From Chrysochromulina tobinii (Eukaryota > Haptophyta > Prymnesiales > Chrysochromulinaceae), in the NCBI GenBank assembly GCA_001275005.1, contig JWZX01003349.1:1-55134 (forward strand): a stretch of 55,134 nucleotides of DNA. Reading direction: 5' to 3'. The stretch's first letter is position 1; the number at the start of each line of letters is the position of its first letter. Positions 9,706 through 20,095 of the stretch are shown here, piece by piece. Position numbers and translations under genes: made by a program. The notes under the pieces are model-generated. The model did not search any database. It was not told the DNA's origin and saw only the letters and a list, made by a program, of their open reading frames with translations.

Positions 9706-10042
9706 GCATTATCTGTTTGCGACGGCAGCCTGCGGGTGAGATCCCATCGAGATGCATCGGTAATATGTTATTAGGAAATTATATATAAATTAGAGACTCA
9801 GACTACGTAGAGAGAGCTCTGTGCCCTCTGTCATCTCTGTCCCTCGAACTGTGAACCTGCTTCGTAGAGAGTCGACGTCGAGATCTGTAGAGATCGAGAG
9901 ACGGTGACCGGAAGCGTTCAGAAAGACGACGGACCTCTCAAGGTTTTTTTACAACTTTGTGGGTCGAGTTTCGGAAATCGGAGATCGGATCACGTCGGAG
10001 GGATACGAACGGGAGGCGTCGGACGCCGCCTCTGTGCGCAGC
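9706..10042. other. Intergenic gap before the symporter gene
   Basis: These 337 bp separate GPN3 from the symporter start. There is an AT-rich patch at about 9760-9800 (TTATATATAAATT) and a T7 run at 9944-9950. The reading frame of the symporter is open back to 9959, but that segment has no ATG before 10043. It probably holds the GPN3 3' end and the symporter promoter. Confidence 0.4.
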
Positions 10043-11818
10043 ATGTCGACTCGCATCTTCCCAGCGGTTCCGACGCTGACCGATGGCGCGGCGAATGGCA
10101 TTATCTATGCCACGCTCGGGCTCGTCCTCATCTTGACAATTGGTTTCTTCCTCCAGAGCCGGGAAAACAGGAAGAATGCCACCGACAAGGTGCTTGACCG
10201 TGCACACGCTCTCCAGAGAGAAACACAGTCACGCCCTTGACCCGAGCGATGACCTGCGAACCTTTTCTCCTCCACGCCTCAGGACTCGTACATGGCAGCG
10301 CGCAACTCACAGGGTCTCGTCTCGATGACGCTGTCGTACTTCGTGAGTGGCATAGGTGCATGGGTCATTTTCGCTGCGCCTCAGGCAGCGGTCATCGGCG
10401 GCTGGCCAGCGCTCGTCGGCTACGCCGTCTCGACGGTGGTTCCGCTGCTACTGTTCGGCCTCATCGCGCCTCCTATGCGCAACCAGTTGCCCAAAGGCTT
10501 CACCCTGAACGAGTATGTGTACGGTCGCTTCGGGACGCCGTGCACCGTCTACTTCGCCTTCGTGTCAATGTTCTACATGGTCCTGTACTTGGCTGCCGAG
10601 CTTAGCTCGGCGAGCGCGCTTGCAACCGGCCTCTCGCTCATCACGGTACAGGGCAGCACGTGGTGGCAGAACGAAAATGTGTTCCTTCCGACGGCGGTCT
10701 CGCCGATCGTCGGAATGTCGGTTATCACCCTCTTCTACACAGTCATTGGCGGGCTGCCTGTATCGATCGTGACCGACCGCGTGCAGGGCGTGGGCGTCTT
10801 GGTACTGACTATCCTCGTCACTATCGCCGCGTACGCCGAAGCTGGCGTGGGCGACCAGGCGTCCTGGGACGAGGTCGTCGGCCACGGCATCTCCCCTGTC
10901 TACGTGCCTACCGACTACGGCAACTCGTTCGCAGTCGCCATTTCACTCATCATCGGCGTCACGTGCGCCAACCTCGTTCACGCGGGCTATTGGCAGCGCA
11001 TCTGGGCCGCTGAGTCGAACAGGACCGTCGTGCATGCCACATACTATTCCTCGGCGCTCACAATCGTGATCATGATCCTGGTCGGTATCACAGGGTGGAT
11101 CGCGTACTCGCACTTCGTAATCCTGATGAGCCCGAACGTGCCGGGCGGCGACCCGTCGTTCCTCTCGGTGCCCTGGCTCATCAATACCTTCATGGGCGAG
11201 GGTTGGGCGGTCGTCGTGATGATCTTAGGCATCTCGATGATCGCCTCCACATGCGATACGCTTCAGTCAGGGATGACGGCGCTCCTTTGGCCGTTCGCCA
11301 AGCTATGCTTCCCGAACGGCTCAGGCATTTTCCAGCTCAGTTTCGTCGTTTTTCTAACCGTGCTCTTCAACGTGCCGCCCGTGCTGCTCGCGCTTTCGGG
11401 CCAATCCATCCTGCAGCTCTTCTTGCTCGCCGATCTGCTCGCCGCCGGCGTCGTCGCGCCGCTCTTCATGGGCGTCTTTTGGAAAAAGTGCCACCCGATC
11501 GGCGCGCTCGCGGGCTCAGTTGGCGGACTGCTCACCACGCTCATCGTGTACGCCATCGGCGAGGCCTGGGGCGAGGGCTTCGCTATCCTCGTCTCGCAAG
11601 GTGGCATCTTCCGCCGAGTTGCCACCTACGCCTTCTGCATCACGCCCGTCGCCTCGGGCCTCATCACCGCCGCCGTCTCCTCGATCTTCTTCCCAGCATA
11701 CGAGTTCGCGGGTTATAAGAATGCGGCCGCGGAAGGTGGATCGGGAACAGCCAGGGGCCAGGTCACGACGGCAGGGGTCCAGATAGCTGTAGCAGCGGCA
11801 ACAGCCTCGTCCGTGTAG
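10043..11818 (+). CDS. Sodium:solute symporter (SSS) family transporter, one intron
   Basis: A multi-pass membrane transporter of about 560 aa when spliced. Exon 1 (10043-10189, 49 codons) encodes a short luminal/extracellular start and the first membrane helix (GIIYATLGLVLILTIGFFL). The phase-0 intron (10190-10282) joins ATDK to DSYMAARNSQG, which recreates the family's D-x-(F/Y)-x-x-A-x-R-N element. Exon 2 then carries about 12-13 more hydrophobic helices. SSS proteins use the Na+ or H+ gradient to import small solutes; the sequence around GFTLNEYVYGRFG is reminiscent of fungal/algal urea (DUR3-like) and related carriers, but the substrate cannot be told from motifs alone. The C-terminus is a short Ala/Gly/Val-rich cytosolic tail. 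Confidence 0.85.
10190..10282 (+). other. Intron of the symporter gene (93 nt)
   Basis: The donor is AAG|GTGCTT and the acceptor CCTCAG|GAC, phase 0. Without removal, the first exon runs into a stop at 10238-10240 and the second exon begins inside a conserved family motif. With removal both problems disappear, which is strong evidence for splicing. Confidence 0.9.
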
Positions 11819-12872
11819 TCGGCGCTGTGTAAACGGGGAGGGTGCAAGGCGCACGCGCGAGAGACCGGGCCGGCGGAGCGGGCGCTGCTTGTACAGGGAG
11901 GGCATGGGGGCTAGGAAGAGAGGAGAGGTGGGGTGGCAAGGTGGGCGGCGCAGCGAGGAGCGAACTGTGATCGCCTTGGACATCTCTCAGCCAAGGCTAC
12001 CAGCAGTTCCCAAACCGCCTTTGAGGCGACACGTCGAGCAGGTAGGGCGTCGCGGCGTCGGTGAGTTTGGATTCCGAGCCGACGCGGACGGAGGGCTTGT
12101 GAGTGCAGCGTCACCGCGAGCACGCAGTGGCGCCGGCCGATGGACCGTCGCTGCGTGCCGACTGCACTTTCGACCTCACGTATTAAGTATTTAGATACAT
12201 ATGATATTCACTTTAGATACAATAATAGTAGGCCCCGTAGCTACGAAGTACGATACGTACCGGAGCCCGATCCACGACAAACTTAGCCGTACCCATCTGG
12301 ACATCAATTGCCTGCCTGGTGTGTGGTGAGCGCGGCGACAACCCGGACGTCGCCTTTCACTAAAGCGTAAGCTCGGGCTAAAGCTTCCTAGACCAGGCGC
12401 TTACTACATGGGGACATCGTACATGTATCGCGGTGGGTGGGCGGGAGCGCGGGACCACTTAGCTCTCGACTGAGCGTCAGACATAGATGTTCTTGCTTCT
12501 TTTTGCTTCTTGGATGGCACCGATCGTTCGAGAATCTCCCCAACGAGGTGCATGCAACCTGTCACGTGCAAGGGGTCACGTGTCTCCCGTTGGAAATAAA
12601 TCGGGATGCGCATCAAACAATTTCGAGATTCCCTTGGAACCTGAAACGTGAGCAGCATATCTCCCGACATGCATTTTAAATGCATTTACGTGGTACCATA
12701 CCCCTGGCTGGGCTCTATAAGCAAGCAAGCATCGTGAGTAGTCAAAACAACACAAGTATCTAAACAAGCGCAATCGAAAACCTTGCTTGCTTGTTTGGGC
12801 CTTGAAAGCTCAGCCGACAGTCTCGTCAAACCGCACACAGCACCGCCTCTTCACACATTTACCGGTACGTCG
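11819..12872. other. Long intergenic region between the symporter and the ABC1 kinase
   Basis: This gap of 1,054 bp has no credible gene. Its left third is GC-rich; from about 12180 it becomes AT-rich (repeated GATAC/ATAC words). It contains a TACATGTA palindrome at 12420-12427 and a TACCGGTA palindrome at 12860-12867, 5 bp before the kinase start. Short ORFs lack domain signal. Confidence 0.45.
12420..12427. promoter_or_regulatory. TACATGTA palindrome upstream of the ABC1 kinase gene
   Basis: A perfect 8-bp palindrome 446 bp before the kinase start codon. The same word recurs in four other putative promoter gaps of this window. Binding protein unknown. Confidence 0.35.
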
Positions 12873-14575
12873 ATGGCGGCAGTGATCGAGGTCATTCTGC
12901 TGGCCGGCAGCAGCGTCTTCACGTCGTGCCAGCGAATCCAGCTTTTCGAAAGACCCTGCTACTACACGATGGTTGCAACCGCGGACCAAGATGGATGCGC
13001 TCTCGATACTCTGGACCGTTGCCGCTATGACCCGGAAGCTATAGATCGGCGCTTTGCCAATGACCCGCTCACAGTTGCCGGACGTATCGCAACGATCGTT
13101 GCGGCGGTCGCCAAGATCAAACTTGCCAATGACGATGGGGCAACACTGCGCGCGGAGCTCAGCCGCTTGGGACCAGTCTTCTGCAAGGTAGGACAGACTC
13201 TGGCAACGCGGCCCGATATCGTTGGGCTAGAGACTTCGCGCAATCTTGGAAAGCTGCAAAACGCGATGGCGCCCGAGCCCGATGCAGCGATAGCAATGGC
13301 CACGGTGCAGAAGTCTCTAGGCGCCACGCCCCTCGCGCGGGCCTTTCCTGAGATCACTCCTGCGCCGATTGCAGCTGCGTCGCTAGCGGAGGTCTACAAG
13401 GCAACGCTGGCCAATGGCCGTCAGGTGGCCGTCAAGGTGCAGCGGCCGGGGCTCGAGCTCAAGGTCGCTCTTGACCTATACTGTGCGCGCCGGCTGCTCG
13501 AGTTCGCTCAGAAACAGTTCAAGATCGGGGCGACGTGTCGGTGGTCGTCGCCGTGCTCGACGAAGTGGGCGCTGGGTTATTTGACGAACTCGACTTCACC
13601 GTCGAGGCCGCAAACATCCGACGCTTCCAGAGCCTGTACGGAAGCGCGTGCAAGGAGCTCGGCGTCGTGGTACCTGCTGTCGTCGAGCACCTCACCTCGA
13701 CACGTGTGCTGGTCACCGAATGGATGGACGGCGTCCCTCCGCGTGAGCTGCCGCCCACTGCGCGTGCCGCCCTCGCGAGCACGGCTGTACGCTGCCTCGC
13801 GATGCAGCTGATGACGCACGGCTTCATCCACTGTGACCCGCACGAAGGCAATCTGCTTGCGCTGCGTGACGGGCGCGTGGCGCTCCTCGACTTCGGGTTG
13901 ATGGCTCAGATGCGCCTCGACCACATGGAGGCGATGGCTCATGGCGTGCTCAACATCATGGCCGAGAACTATGAGGCACTCGTGCCCATCTTCAGGGGCA
14001 TGGGCGTGCTCGCAGACAAAGAGGACCTGCGTCGCCCGGGGACTGAGGAGCCCTTCCCGGCGGCGCTCAGGCGGTGCATGTCGGGCGAAGCGTCTGAAGC
14101 GGCTGGGGCGGCAACCGCTGTGGGAAGCCCTGCGGCGATCACCTCTGGCAGCAAGGGCGGCTCTGCCTCCTCTACCGATAGGGGGCGCCGTCGGAGGCTC
14201 ATCCAGGACACTGACGGGACCGACCGGCGTCGCGCCTTTGGGCAGCTGTATGAAGAGCTGTCGGAGCTCGCGTTCAAGTATTACTTCACCATCCCATCGT
14301 ACTACATCCTCGTGATGCGGGCGTTTGTGACCCTAGAGGGCATCGCCCTCTCTGCGGACGAGCAAGGCTCCTTCAACATGTACTCCGTCACGGCACCGTA
14401 TGCTCGACGAAAGCTCTTCACCCCTAAGACCAAAGTCGGGCGCGCGCTGCTTCGTACGGCACTCTTCACGCCAGAAGGTCGGCGCGCGATCCAGCAGGGC
14501 ATGCGGCTGAGCTGGCCGCGACGGCTGCACCTACCTCGATGGCTGCGCCCATGGAGCTGGAGGGCACGTGCCTAG
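12873..14575 (+). CDS. ABC1/ADCK/UbiB-family atypical kinase, frame broken by one base
   Basis: ABC1 proteins are atypical kinases or ATPases of mitochondria and plastids that support quinone and isoprenoid-lipid metabolism. The first frame (ATG 12873) holds the KVGQTLATRPD element (the KxGQ motif), the Ala-rich loop AAASLAEVYKA and the VAVKVQRPG lysine. The second frame holds LFDELDF, EWMDG, HCDPHEGNLL (catalytic loop) and LLDFGL (metal-binding DFG). They are out of register at the GGGG run 13527-13530; adding one G gives a continuous 567-aa protein. An Arg/Ser/Gly-rich insert lies near 14090-14200. No clear targeting peptide is visible, although the N-terminus has a hydrophobic segment. Mitochondrial COQ8 or plastid ABC1K identity is not resolved. 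Confidence 0.87.
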
Positions 14576-15262
14576 TGCGAGTCTTGCCGTTTTGTGTTCG
14601 CTTCAGTCCTGTGACCAGTAGAAGACTTACAATCATTCGGCGAGTCCTCCGCCCACCGCCGGGACGTCGAGAGCTCCGAACGCCGACGACCGGTTTCGGG
14701 TTTGGGCGTTCCGCCGACCGGCGGTAACACACAGCACGCACGGAACCGAGCACGGTCGCGGAGCGTCACATGTTGGCGTGTGATGTTTTACGGTCGTCAA
14801 TGATGTGAAGATGGGATCGCGATTCGCGGCTCGCTCGGAGACGGCGGGCGCTACCGCGCGGGCTGATCGTTAGGACGGACGTGCTGGTTTCGGTGGTCGT
14901 TTATAAAATGTTCCGACCGCCATGCGTGGCGGGTGTCTAGCCGAGCGGGTGTCCGGTCGAGATCATCCGATCGGGACATCTCCCGCCGGCGGCGCCGGCG
15001 GTCGGATAGCGGTCGGACGTCGGGACAGACGTTAAAGACGCGCCGCCCGCAGACAGTGCGGCCCATGGCCCACCGCATGTCGGATGACTTGAACATGGAC
15101 TTGAATCTTAGATATTCCGATGAAAATCGTGTTATATAGAGGTGCGGACGACCCGACGGTCGGCTGTGGAGCGACGTTATGTGCGACCGGTACTAATATT
15201 TACACATCCAGGACCTGTGTGTGCCCTTCTACGCTGTGTGCCCTACGCTGTGAGCAAGCTAA
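14576..15262. other. Convergent intergenic region, CpG-rich
   Basis: These 687 bp between two 3' ends are dense in CG dinucleotides and short CGGTCGG/GATC-type words (about 14930-15060), with an imperfect GCCGGCGGC palindrome near 14983-15002. No ORF has domain character. The texture resembles the convergent gap at 42773-43735, so this may simply be the composition of 3' spacers. Confidence 0.4.
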
Positions 15263-16510
15263 TTAACTTGAAGCGCCGCGACGCGGGGTCGTTCCTGTTG
15301 TTGTTCGTCGTGCTGATCCCGGCCGCTGCTGAGCTTTGGCTTGAGGTTTGGGTCGCATGTGCTCCACTGGCGTAGGCACGAGGCCACCGGCAGAGATCGG
15401 ACTGAGAAGGCTGTTGCTTGCTGCCGAGGCCGCCGTTAGCTGGTCCATCATGTCTGTCATGAGCTCGGGGTTGAGCTCGGAGTCAAGCTCGGGGCTCCTG
15501 TTCGAACTCTGACGTGCAATCGGGAGCAGGGGCACGCTGGCGGCGAGGTGGCCGGCTGGCGGTAACGCGGCGAGTCTTTCGCTGCCATGGAGCTCCTCCT
15601 CAGCAGCGGCCCGTCGGTCAGCTGGCTGCGGGTTGGCGCCAAACAGATGATGATTGGGCATCCGTGATCCGAATGATGAGGCGGCAGCGGGCGTCATGTT
15701 CCCGGGCGTTGTCCTGGGCGAGGCTCGCCCTGGTGTCCCTGGCGATGCAATAGGCAAGAAGAAGGGAAGGCGTGGCGTGTGAGAGGGCGTGTGGTTGGGG
15801 GACACGGGCCCAACCTCCTCCACGGGGTGCTCGAGCCGATCGAGCCGCTGCGGCGGAGGGCGGGGACTCATGCCACCTAATGGAGAAGCGCATCCGCGGG
15901 CAGCTGAAGGCAGGCTGAGGCTCGCCAGCGACGACGGTGGCTCGAAGGGTGCCGTCGCGCGTCGCTCGCCTCGGGGCGCTGTGGCTGCAGCTGAGCTGCT
16001 CGATGCGGGGATGGCGTTAGGGATGGCGGTGCTGGGGCTCTCACAGCGCCACTCGACTTGCGTCATGCCCGCACCGGCAAGGACATCGCTCACGCGCTGC
16101 CGGATCTCAGCGAGCTCCTTGGCGTAGCGCGCTGCTTTGGCTTCTGCCGCTGCAAGCTTGCGCTGCAGCTCGTCGTTCTCGACCTCACACCGTCGTAACT
16201 CCGGACCGAGCATGTTCTCTACCTCAAACTTCCAGCGCGAGCCACCGGGTCCGGCCATCGATGATGCCATCAGCGCCCTCAGCTGGCCAGGCGTCTTTCG
16301 CATGGCGTCGCTAACAGAGTTGCCGTCGCTCACCGACCCTCGGAAAGCTGGGCCCGTTGGTGGACTACAAGTGCTGGCCGAGCCGCGCGCAGACCTCTGG
16401 CCGCTGCCACCACCGCTTCCGCCCCTTGTAGTACTCGTAGGCCCAGCCCCAAGACCCGGCATGTTGGTGCACGAGGTGCTACCACGGATGCCACGAGCAC
16501 TGCATGACAT
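15263..16510 (-). CDS. Hypothetical disordered protein with a central coiled coil
   Basis: Using the ATG at 16510 the product is 415 aa; the frame is open a little further upstream but without another ATG. Most of the protein is Ser/Pro/Gly/Ala-rich and predicted disordered. One clear helical segment (about residues 92-145) reads as a coiled coil: it is rich in Glu/Lys/Arg/Ala with Leu/Val spacing and includes the stretch LRRCEVENDELQRKLAAAEAK. The C-terminus is basic. Codon choice matches the neighbours and the frame is long, which supports a real gene, but I do not recognise the family. It is divergent from the SGNH gene. Confidence 0.55.
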   Translation of the reverse strand: MSCSARGIRGSTSCTNMPGLGAGPTSTTRGGSGGGSGQRSARGSASTCSPPTGPAFRGSVSDGNSVSDAMRKTPGQLRALMASSMAGPGGSRWKFEVENMLGPELRRCEVENDELQRKLAAAEAKAARYAKELAEIRQRVSDVLAGAGMTQVEWRCESPSTAIPNAIPASSSSAAATAPRGERRATAPFEPPSSLASLSLPSAARGCASPLGGMSPRPPPQRLDRLEHPVEEVGPVSPNHTPSHTPRLPFFLPIASPGTPGRASPRTTPGNMTPAAASSFGSRMPNHHLFGANPQPADRRAAAEEELHGSERLAALPPAGHLAASVPLLPIARQSSNRSPELDSELNPELMTDMMDQLTAASAASNSLLSPISAGGLVPTPVEHMRPKPQAKAQQRPGSARRTTTGTTPRRGASS

Positions 16511-16940
16511 GCGAGGCTCGACTCGCGTATGTCTCGTGCGCGACGTCGACGTGAGCTCTCGTCCGCGCAGACGCAATGTCAGTGAGTGAGGCGACAGGTG
16601 AGCCTAAAAAAAGGGTATTTTCGGATCAAAGTAACGAAAATGGACAGATTTGCATGCGCACATCTTTTTCCATGGCCTGATGAAATGAAAGGTGAAATCG
16701 GGTTGGGTCTGCCTCAGAGCCATCTCACAGAGCTCTGTGTACATGTACATGTACCGGTAAGCTCTGTGCAGTCGATCGATACATTGTACTGTTCAGTGAC
16801 TCTCAGTTTGTACATGTACAATGATGTACGACTGTCGTGAAAATTATAAAATCTTCGATCGGATGTGAACCTTGAGTATTAACATGAAGGTAGGTTCCTA
16901 ATGTGCTCGGGTCCGAAGCGGACGAGACGTCGCGAGTTCA
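16511..16940. promoter_or_regulatory. Divergent promoter region with clustered palindromes
   Basis: These 430 bp separate the starts of two divergent genes. Bases 16740-16759 hold two overlapping TACATGTA words running into TACCGGTA, and 16811-16818 holds a third TACATGTA. The segment 16735-16860 is AT-richer than its surroundings. The composite TACATGTACCGGTA (16746-16759) occurs in the opposite orientation at 47584-47597, before another gene. This suggests a regulatory element serving one or both genes. Confidence 0.45.
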
Positions 16941-17999
16941 ATGCGGCGCGCCCAATCTGTGCCACCCATCAATCATTCCTGGGCGGCCATGGGCCGCTCG
17001 CTCGGCACATCAAGCAGCCCGATGGAGGACGCTACGATCACCACGTTGCTTGCTCAGCTGCGCAATCGCGTCGTGCTCATGATTGGCGACAGCTCCTTGC
17101 GCAACCAATTCGTGCAGTTGGCACGCATAGGCCTGTCCTTTGATCGGAACGCGCCTGTTGCGGACGCCATTGTTCATGGCGCACACCGCGGGAGTTTCTC
17201 ATTGCCGTGGCCAATCAAGCAGCCGGAGAAGCCTGATTCATCCAACGGCTTCTGGGGTGGCTTTCCATGGATGGTGGCCACGACGCCTCAGAACGTCACG
17301 CTCGTTTACGCCAAGGTGTGGGGTTGTGCCGAGCTCGGCAGCATCGTGCGCAAAACACGCGCCGTGCTGCTGCGCCATCGCCAGCGCTCGAACGAGCTCG
17401 GAGGCTGGCCGCCTCACTTGGTGCTCTGGAACTTTGGCCTGCACTTGTTGCATGTCTACCCTGCGCGGCCCGTGCCAACCGTGGCCCTCCGATGCGCCCT
17501 CCGGTACGAGGCGCTGGTGCACGAATCCACGCGTGAGCTTCGAGCGGTCTTGCCTCAGGCTCACCTCGTGTACCGCACGACAAATGCGGTATGCGACAAA
17601 CGCTTTGATGGGGCATGGGAGTTGGCGATGCGCGCGCATCATTGCGCAGCCTCTTACTCTGCAGTAGATGAGGCCGCGCCCAGACCGTTAGCGAACGCAT
17701 GCCGTTCGGAACGCCTACTTCGCGTGCAAGAAGGCTGCCGGCGACGGTACAACATCACGCTGGCAGAATGCGTGGCCACCTTCATGGACGAAGGCAACTC
17801 GCGCACTCAGCGTGCAAAAGCGATCTCGGCGACGTCGAGCCACCCTGCGCTCGTGAAGCTCTTCGATGCCTTTTCGATCACCGATGGACGCTGCGATGCG
17901 ACAGTTGACGGGCGGCATTACCCACGGCTGCTCGCAACCATCAACGCTCGATTTCTGACTCTTGCTGTGGCAGAAGTAGGCGAGACGGAGAGAACCTGA
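16941..17999 (+). CDS. SGNH/PC-esterase-like protein
   Basis: A 352-aa protein with an N-terminal block VVLMIGDSSLRNQ, in which GDS (Ser51) matches the nucleophile motif of GDSL/SGNH enzymes of the PC-esterase type (trichome birefringence-like, CAS1 and PCED1 families). A C-terminal DGRHYP supplies the paired Asp323 and His326 seen as DxxH in that clan, preceded by a Cys-rich CDATVDG segment. Members O-acetylate or de-acetylate glycans and other acceptors. The middle has WNFGLHLLH, equivalent to the conserved Asn-containing block. No obvious signal peptide follows the ATG at 16941, though an unseen upstream exon could supply one. The catalytic set looks complete; the substrate is unknown. Confidence 0.7.
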   Translation: MRRAQSVPPINHSWAAMGRSLGTSSSPMEDATITTLLAQLRNRVVLMIGDSSLRNQFVQLARIGLSFDRNAPVADAIVHGAHRGSFSLPWPIKQPEKPDSSNGFWGGFPWMVATTPQNVTLVYAKVWGCAELGSIVRKTRAVLLRHRQRSNELGGWPPHLVLWNFGLHLLHVYPARPVPTVALRCALRYEALVHESTRELRAVLPQAHLVYRTTNAVCDKRFDGAWELAMRAHHCAASYSAVDEAAPRPLANACRSERLLRVQEGCRRRYNITLAECVATFMDEGNSRTQRAKAISATSSHPALVKLFDAFSITDGRCDATVDGRHYPRLLATINARFLTLAVAEVGETERT

Positions 18000-18514
18000 T
18001 CCCAGGTAAATGGTATTACGATCGTCGGGCTACAAAGTAACGGGGGAACGGCGGGCCGTGTGAGCGTGGCGGCTTTGGGTAAGAGGGTAAGAAGTTAGAC
18101 GAGTGTTGCATTGAGTCAAGTCAAGTCAAGGCTTCCTGTTCTTAGGTTGTCTGTTGTCGTACAAGTGACTTGAACCATTGACTTAGTCGCATTTTATAGC
18201 CGCACCACCGCGGCCGCCGACCTCCGCCGTGTTCTTGCCGGCTCTCTCTGGCACATACTGATTTCTAGTTTATGGCGGGGGCGGCGAGATCGGGTGTCAA
18301 CCAACACCACACCGAGGGGAGCCGGGTCTTAAACCGTCTGTCCGCCGCGTGAATAGGCACACGATGCGCAAGCCGCATTCCGCAAGCTTCGTCAAGTTCC
18401 TCGTCACGTCGTCTGACCGGGGCCCTCGTGCGCGTCGCAGACGGGCTTTTTCGGGTCGTTTGCAAGAGCGCGACGTGGGCCTTTAACGCGACACGTTCCA
18501 CAGGTTGCTCGGGC
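18000..18514. other. Intergenic gap before the tandem IGPD gene
   Basis: This gap of 515 bp contains three tandem TCAAG units at 18116-18130. The IGPD frame is open back to a stop at 18350-18352 but has no ATG before 18515. An upstream ATG at 18364 lies in another frame; a short unseen intron could connect it, but nothing shows this. Confidence 0.4.
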
Positions 18515-20095
18515 ATGTCGTCGTCAACGAGCACAGCCTTCTCAGGCGCGATTGTCGCCGAGGCGGAGGTCCTTAACCTGGTGCCACCGAGCAGAGTCGG
18601 CACAGGCATCTGCTTCCTCGATCACATGATCGATCAGCTGACGTCTCATGGCCAGGTGGGAGTCACGCTGCGCTGTGGCGTCGTCCACGCTAGCCCCGAG
18701 GTGACCAGCAGCTCCAACAAGCGGGCTGCGCCGAGCAGCCCGACGAGTTTTTTTGCGCCGCTCAAGGACTATGCCATGGACCAGACTGCTCGTCCGCACG
18801 ACCGCGACATTTTCATCGCCGCCGGCACGGCACTCGGAGCGGCTCTCCGCCGTGTTGTGGAGGAGGTGGCGAGCGAAGCGGTGAAGTCTCAGGCATCATC
18901 ACATGGTGCAGCCGCCGTATTTTGCTGCCCTCTCGACGAGGCCTTTGCTGAAGCAATCCTGGACTTACAGCCTCAGGACGCGACGCGGCGTGGCCGCTGC
19001 GTCGTGAGCCTTGAGCCGTATGGTCGGTTTGCTGGTGGGCCCTCGGGTCGCAAGTGGATCGGCCGGTATCGGACGGAGCACACGCCACTCTTCTGGGAGT
19101 CGCTGACCGCCGCTCTCGGAGCCGACCTCGTGCTACGCCGCGTGCGTGGCGGCAACGCTCACCACGTCATCGAGTCCGCATTCAAGTCGTTTGCGCGCGC
19201 CCTCCGCGCTGCCCTCGACAGCATGGCCGACGGTTTGCCCCACGGGTGCGCCTCGCCCTCGGCCGGGCCGGCCGCGCCTGCCGTGCAGCCGCGCCAACCG
19301 CGCACGGCCGAGCGGCGGCGCGCCACCAAGGAGACGACCATCGAGGTGCGCGTCAACTTGGACGCGCCTTGGCTCGATGCTGATGCACCCAAAGGCGGCG
19401 GAAGCGCTTGGACTGGGGAAGTGATGACCGCGACGAAGCTCCACGCCTCTGTGCGGCACACGTCCCGAGTAGCGACGGGAATCACAGTGCTCGATCGCGT
19501 GCTCACCGAGCTCGCGCGTGCCGCTGGCATCGAGATGATTGTCCACTGCGAAGGCGACCGTTACATCGACGACCATCACAGTGCCGAAGATGTGGCCATC
19601 ACCCTCGGCCAATGCTTGCACGAGGCCCTCGGCGACAAGGCAGGGCTGGCGCGCATGGGGTGCGCCGAGGGCGAGTACGGCAGTGCGCGGGTCCGCGCCG
19701 TGCTCGACCTGTCCGACCGGCCGCACTTTTGCTCCGATCTCTCCCTCGACGAGGAGTTTGTTGGTGGCCTTGGCGCGGAGGGCACCACAGGCGCGCCGGC
19801 GGGCGGCGGGGCGGGCAGTGACGGGGAGCCTGGCGAGGCACCAGCGCCCGCTGACGTGCTGTGTGGCAACGTGCTCTCGTGCGAGATGCTCTTCCATGTC
19901 TTCGATTCCCTCAGCCTCGAGATGCGCTCCACGTGCCATCTGGAGGCCCTCGCTGATCCAGGCTCGCCTGGTCACACGCTCGCGCTCGCGCTCGCCGCCG
20001 CTGAAGCCTACGGCGCCGCCCTCTCCCGCGCAATCCGGATCGACCCGCGCCGACGTGGCACCGTGGCCTCGTCAAAGGGGACGCTCTCGAAGTGA
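18515..20095 (+). CDS. Tandem imidazoleglycerol-phosphate dehydratase-like protein with complementary degenerate halves
   Basis: Two full IGPD (HisB/HIS3) domains are fused in a 526-aa protein; the usual plant or fungal enzyme has one domain of about 200 aa. IGPD carries out the sixth step of histidine synthesis, using a di-manganese site. Domain 1 (about 1-250) keeps FLDHM (His37), TEH (His189) and NAHHVIESAFK (His216, His217, Glu220), but where DDHHxxED should be it reads DRDIFIAAGTALG. Domain 2 (about 270-526) keeps DDHHSAED (His354, His355, Glu358) and FHVF (His461), but has Arg328 for the first His and GHTLALA in place of HHxxE (only His487 remains). Alignment is by eye. Start: first ATG in frame. 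It may be a pseudo-heterodimer, or a non-catalytic paralogue. Confidence 0.82.
   Translation: MSSSTSTAFSGAIVAEAEVLNLVPPSRVGTGICFLDHMIDQLTSHGQVGVTLRCGVVHASPEVTSSSNKRAAPSSPTSFFAPLKDYAMDQTARPHDRDIFIAAGTALGAALRRVVEEVASEAVKSQASSHGAAAVFCCPLDEAFAEAILDLQPQDATRRGRCVVSLEPYGRFAGGPSGRKWIGRYRTEHTPLFWESLTAALGADLVLRRVRGGNAHHVIESAFKSFARALRAALDSMADGLPHGCASPSAGPAAPAVQPRQPRTAERRRATKETTIEVRVNLDAPWLDADAPKGGGSAWTGEVMTATKLHASVRHTSRVATGITVLDRVLTELARAAGIEMIVHCEGDRYIDDHHSAEDVAITLGQCLHEALGDKAGLARMGCAEGEYGSARVRAVLDLSDRPHFCSDLSLDEEFVGGLGAEGTTGAPAGGGAGSDGEPGEAPAPADVLCGNVLSCEMLFHVFDSLSLEMRSTCHLEALADPGSPGHTLALALAAAEAYGAALSRAIRIDPRRRGTVASSKGTLSK

Noticed and set aside
13501-13560. Programmed frameshifting as the explanation for the ABC1 break
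   Set aside because: The shift has the opposite sign to the others, and no slippery heptamer or strong downstream structure is evident; a missing G is simpler.
16895-16960. Possible tRNA (GAGTTCAATGC resembles a T-loop)
   Set aside because: No matching acceptor stem or anticodon arm could be drawn; it overlaps the SGNH gene start. No tRNA was found elsewhere either.
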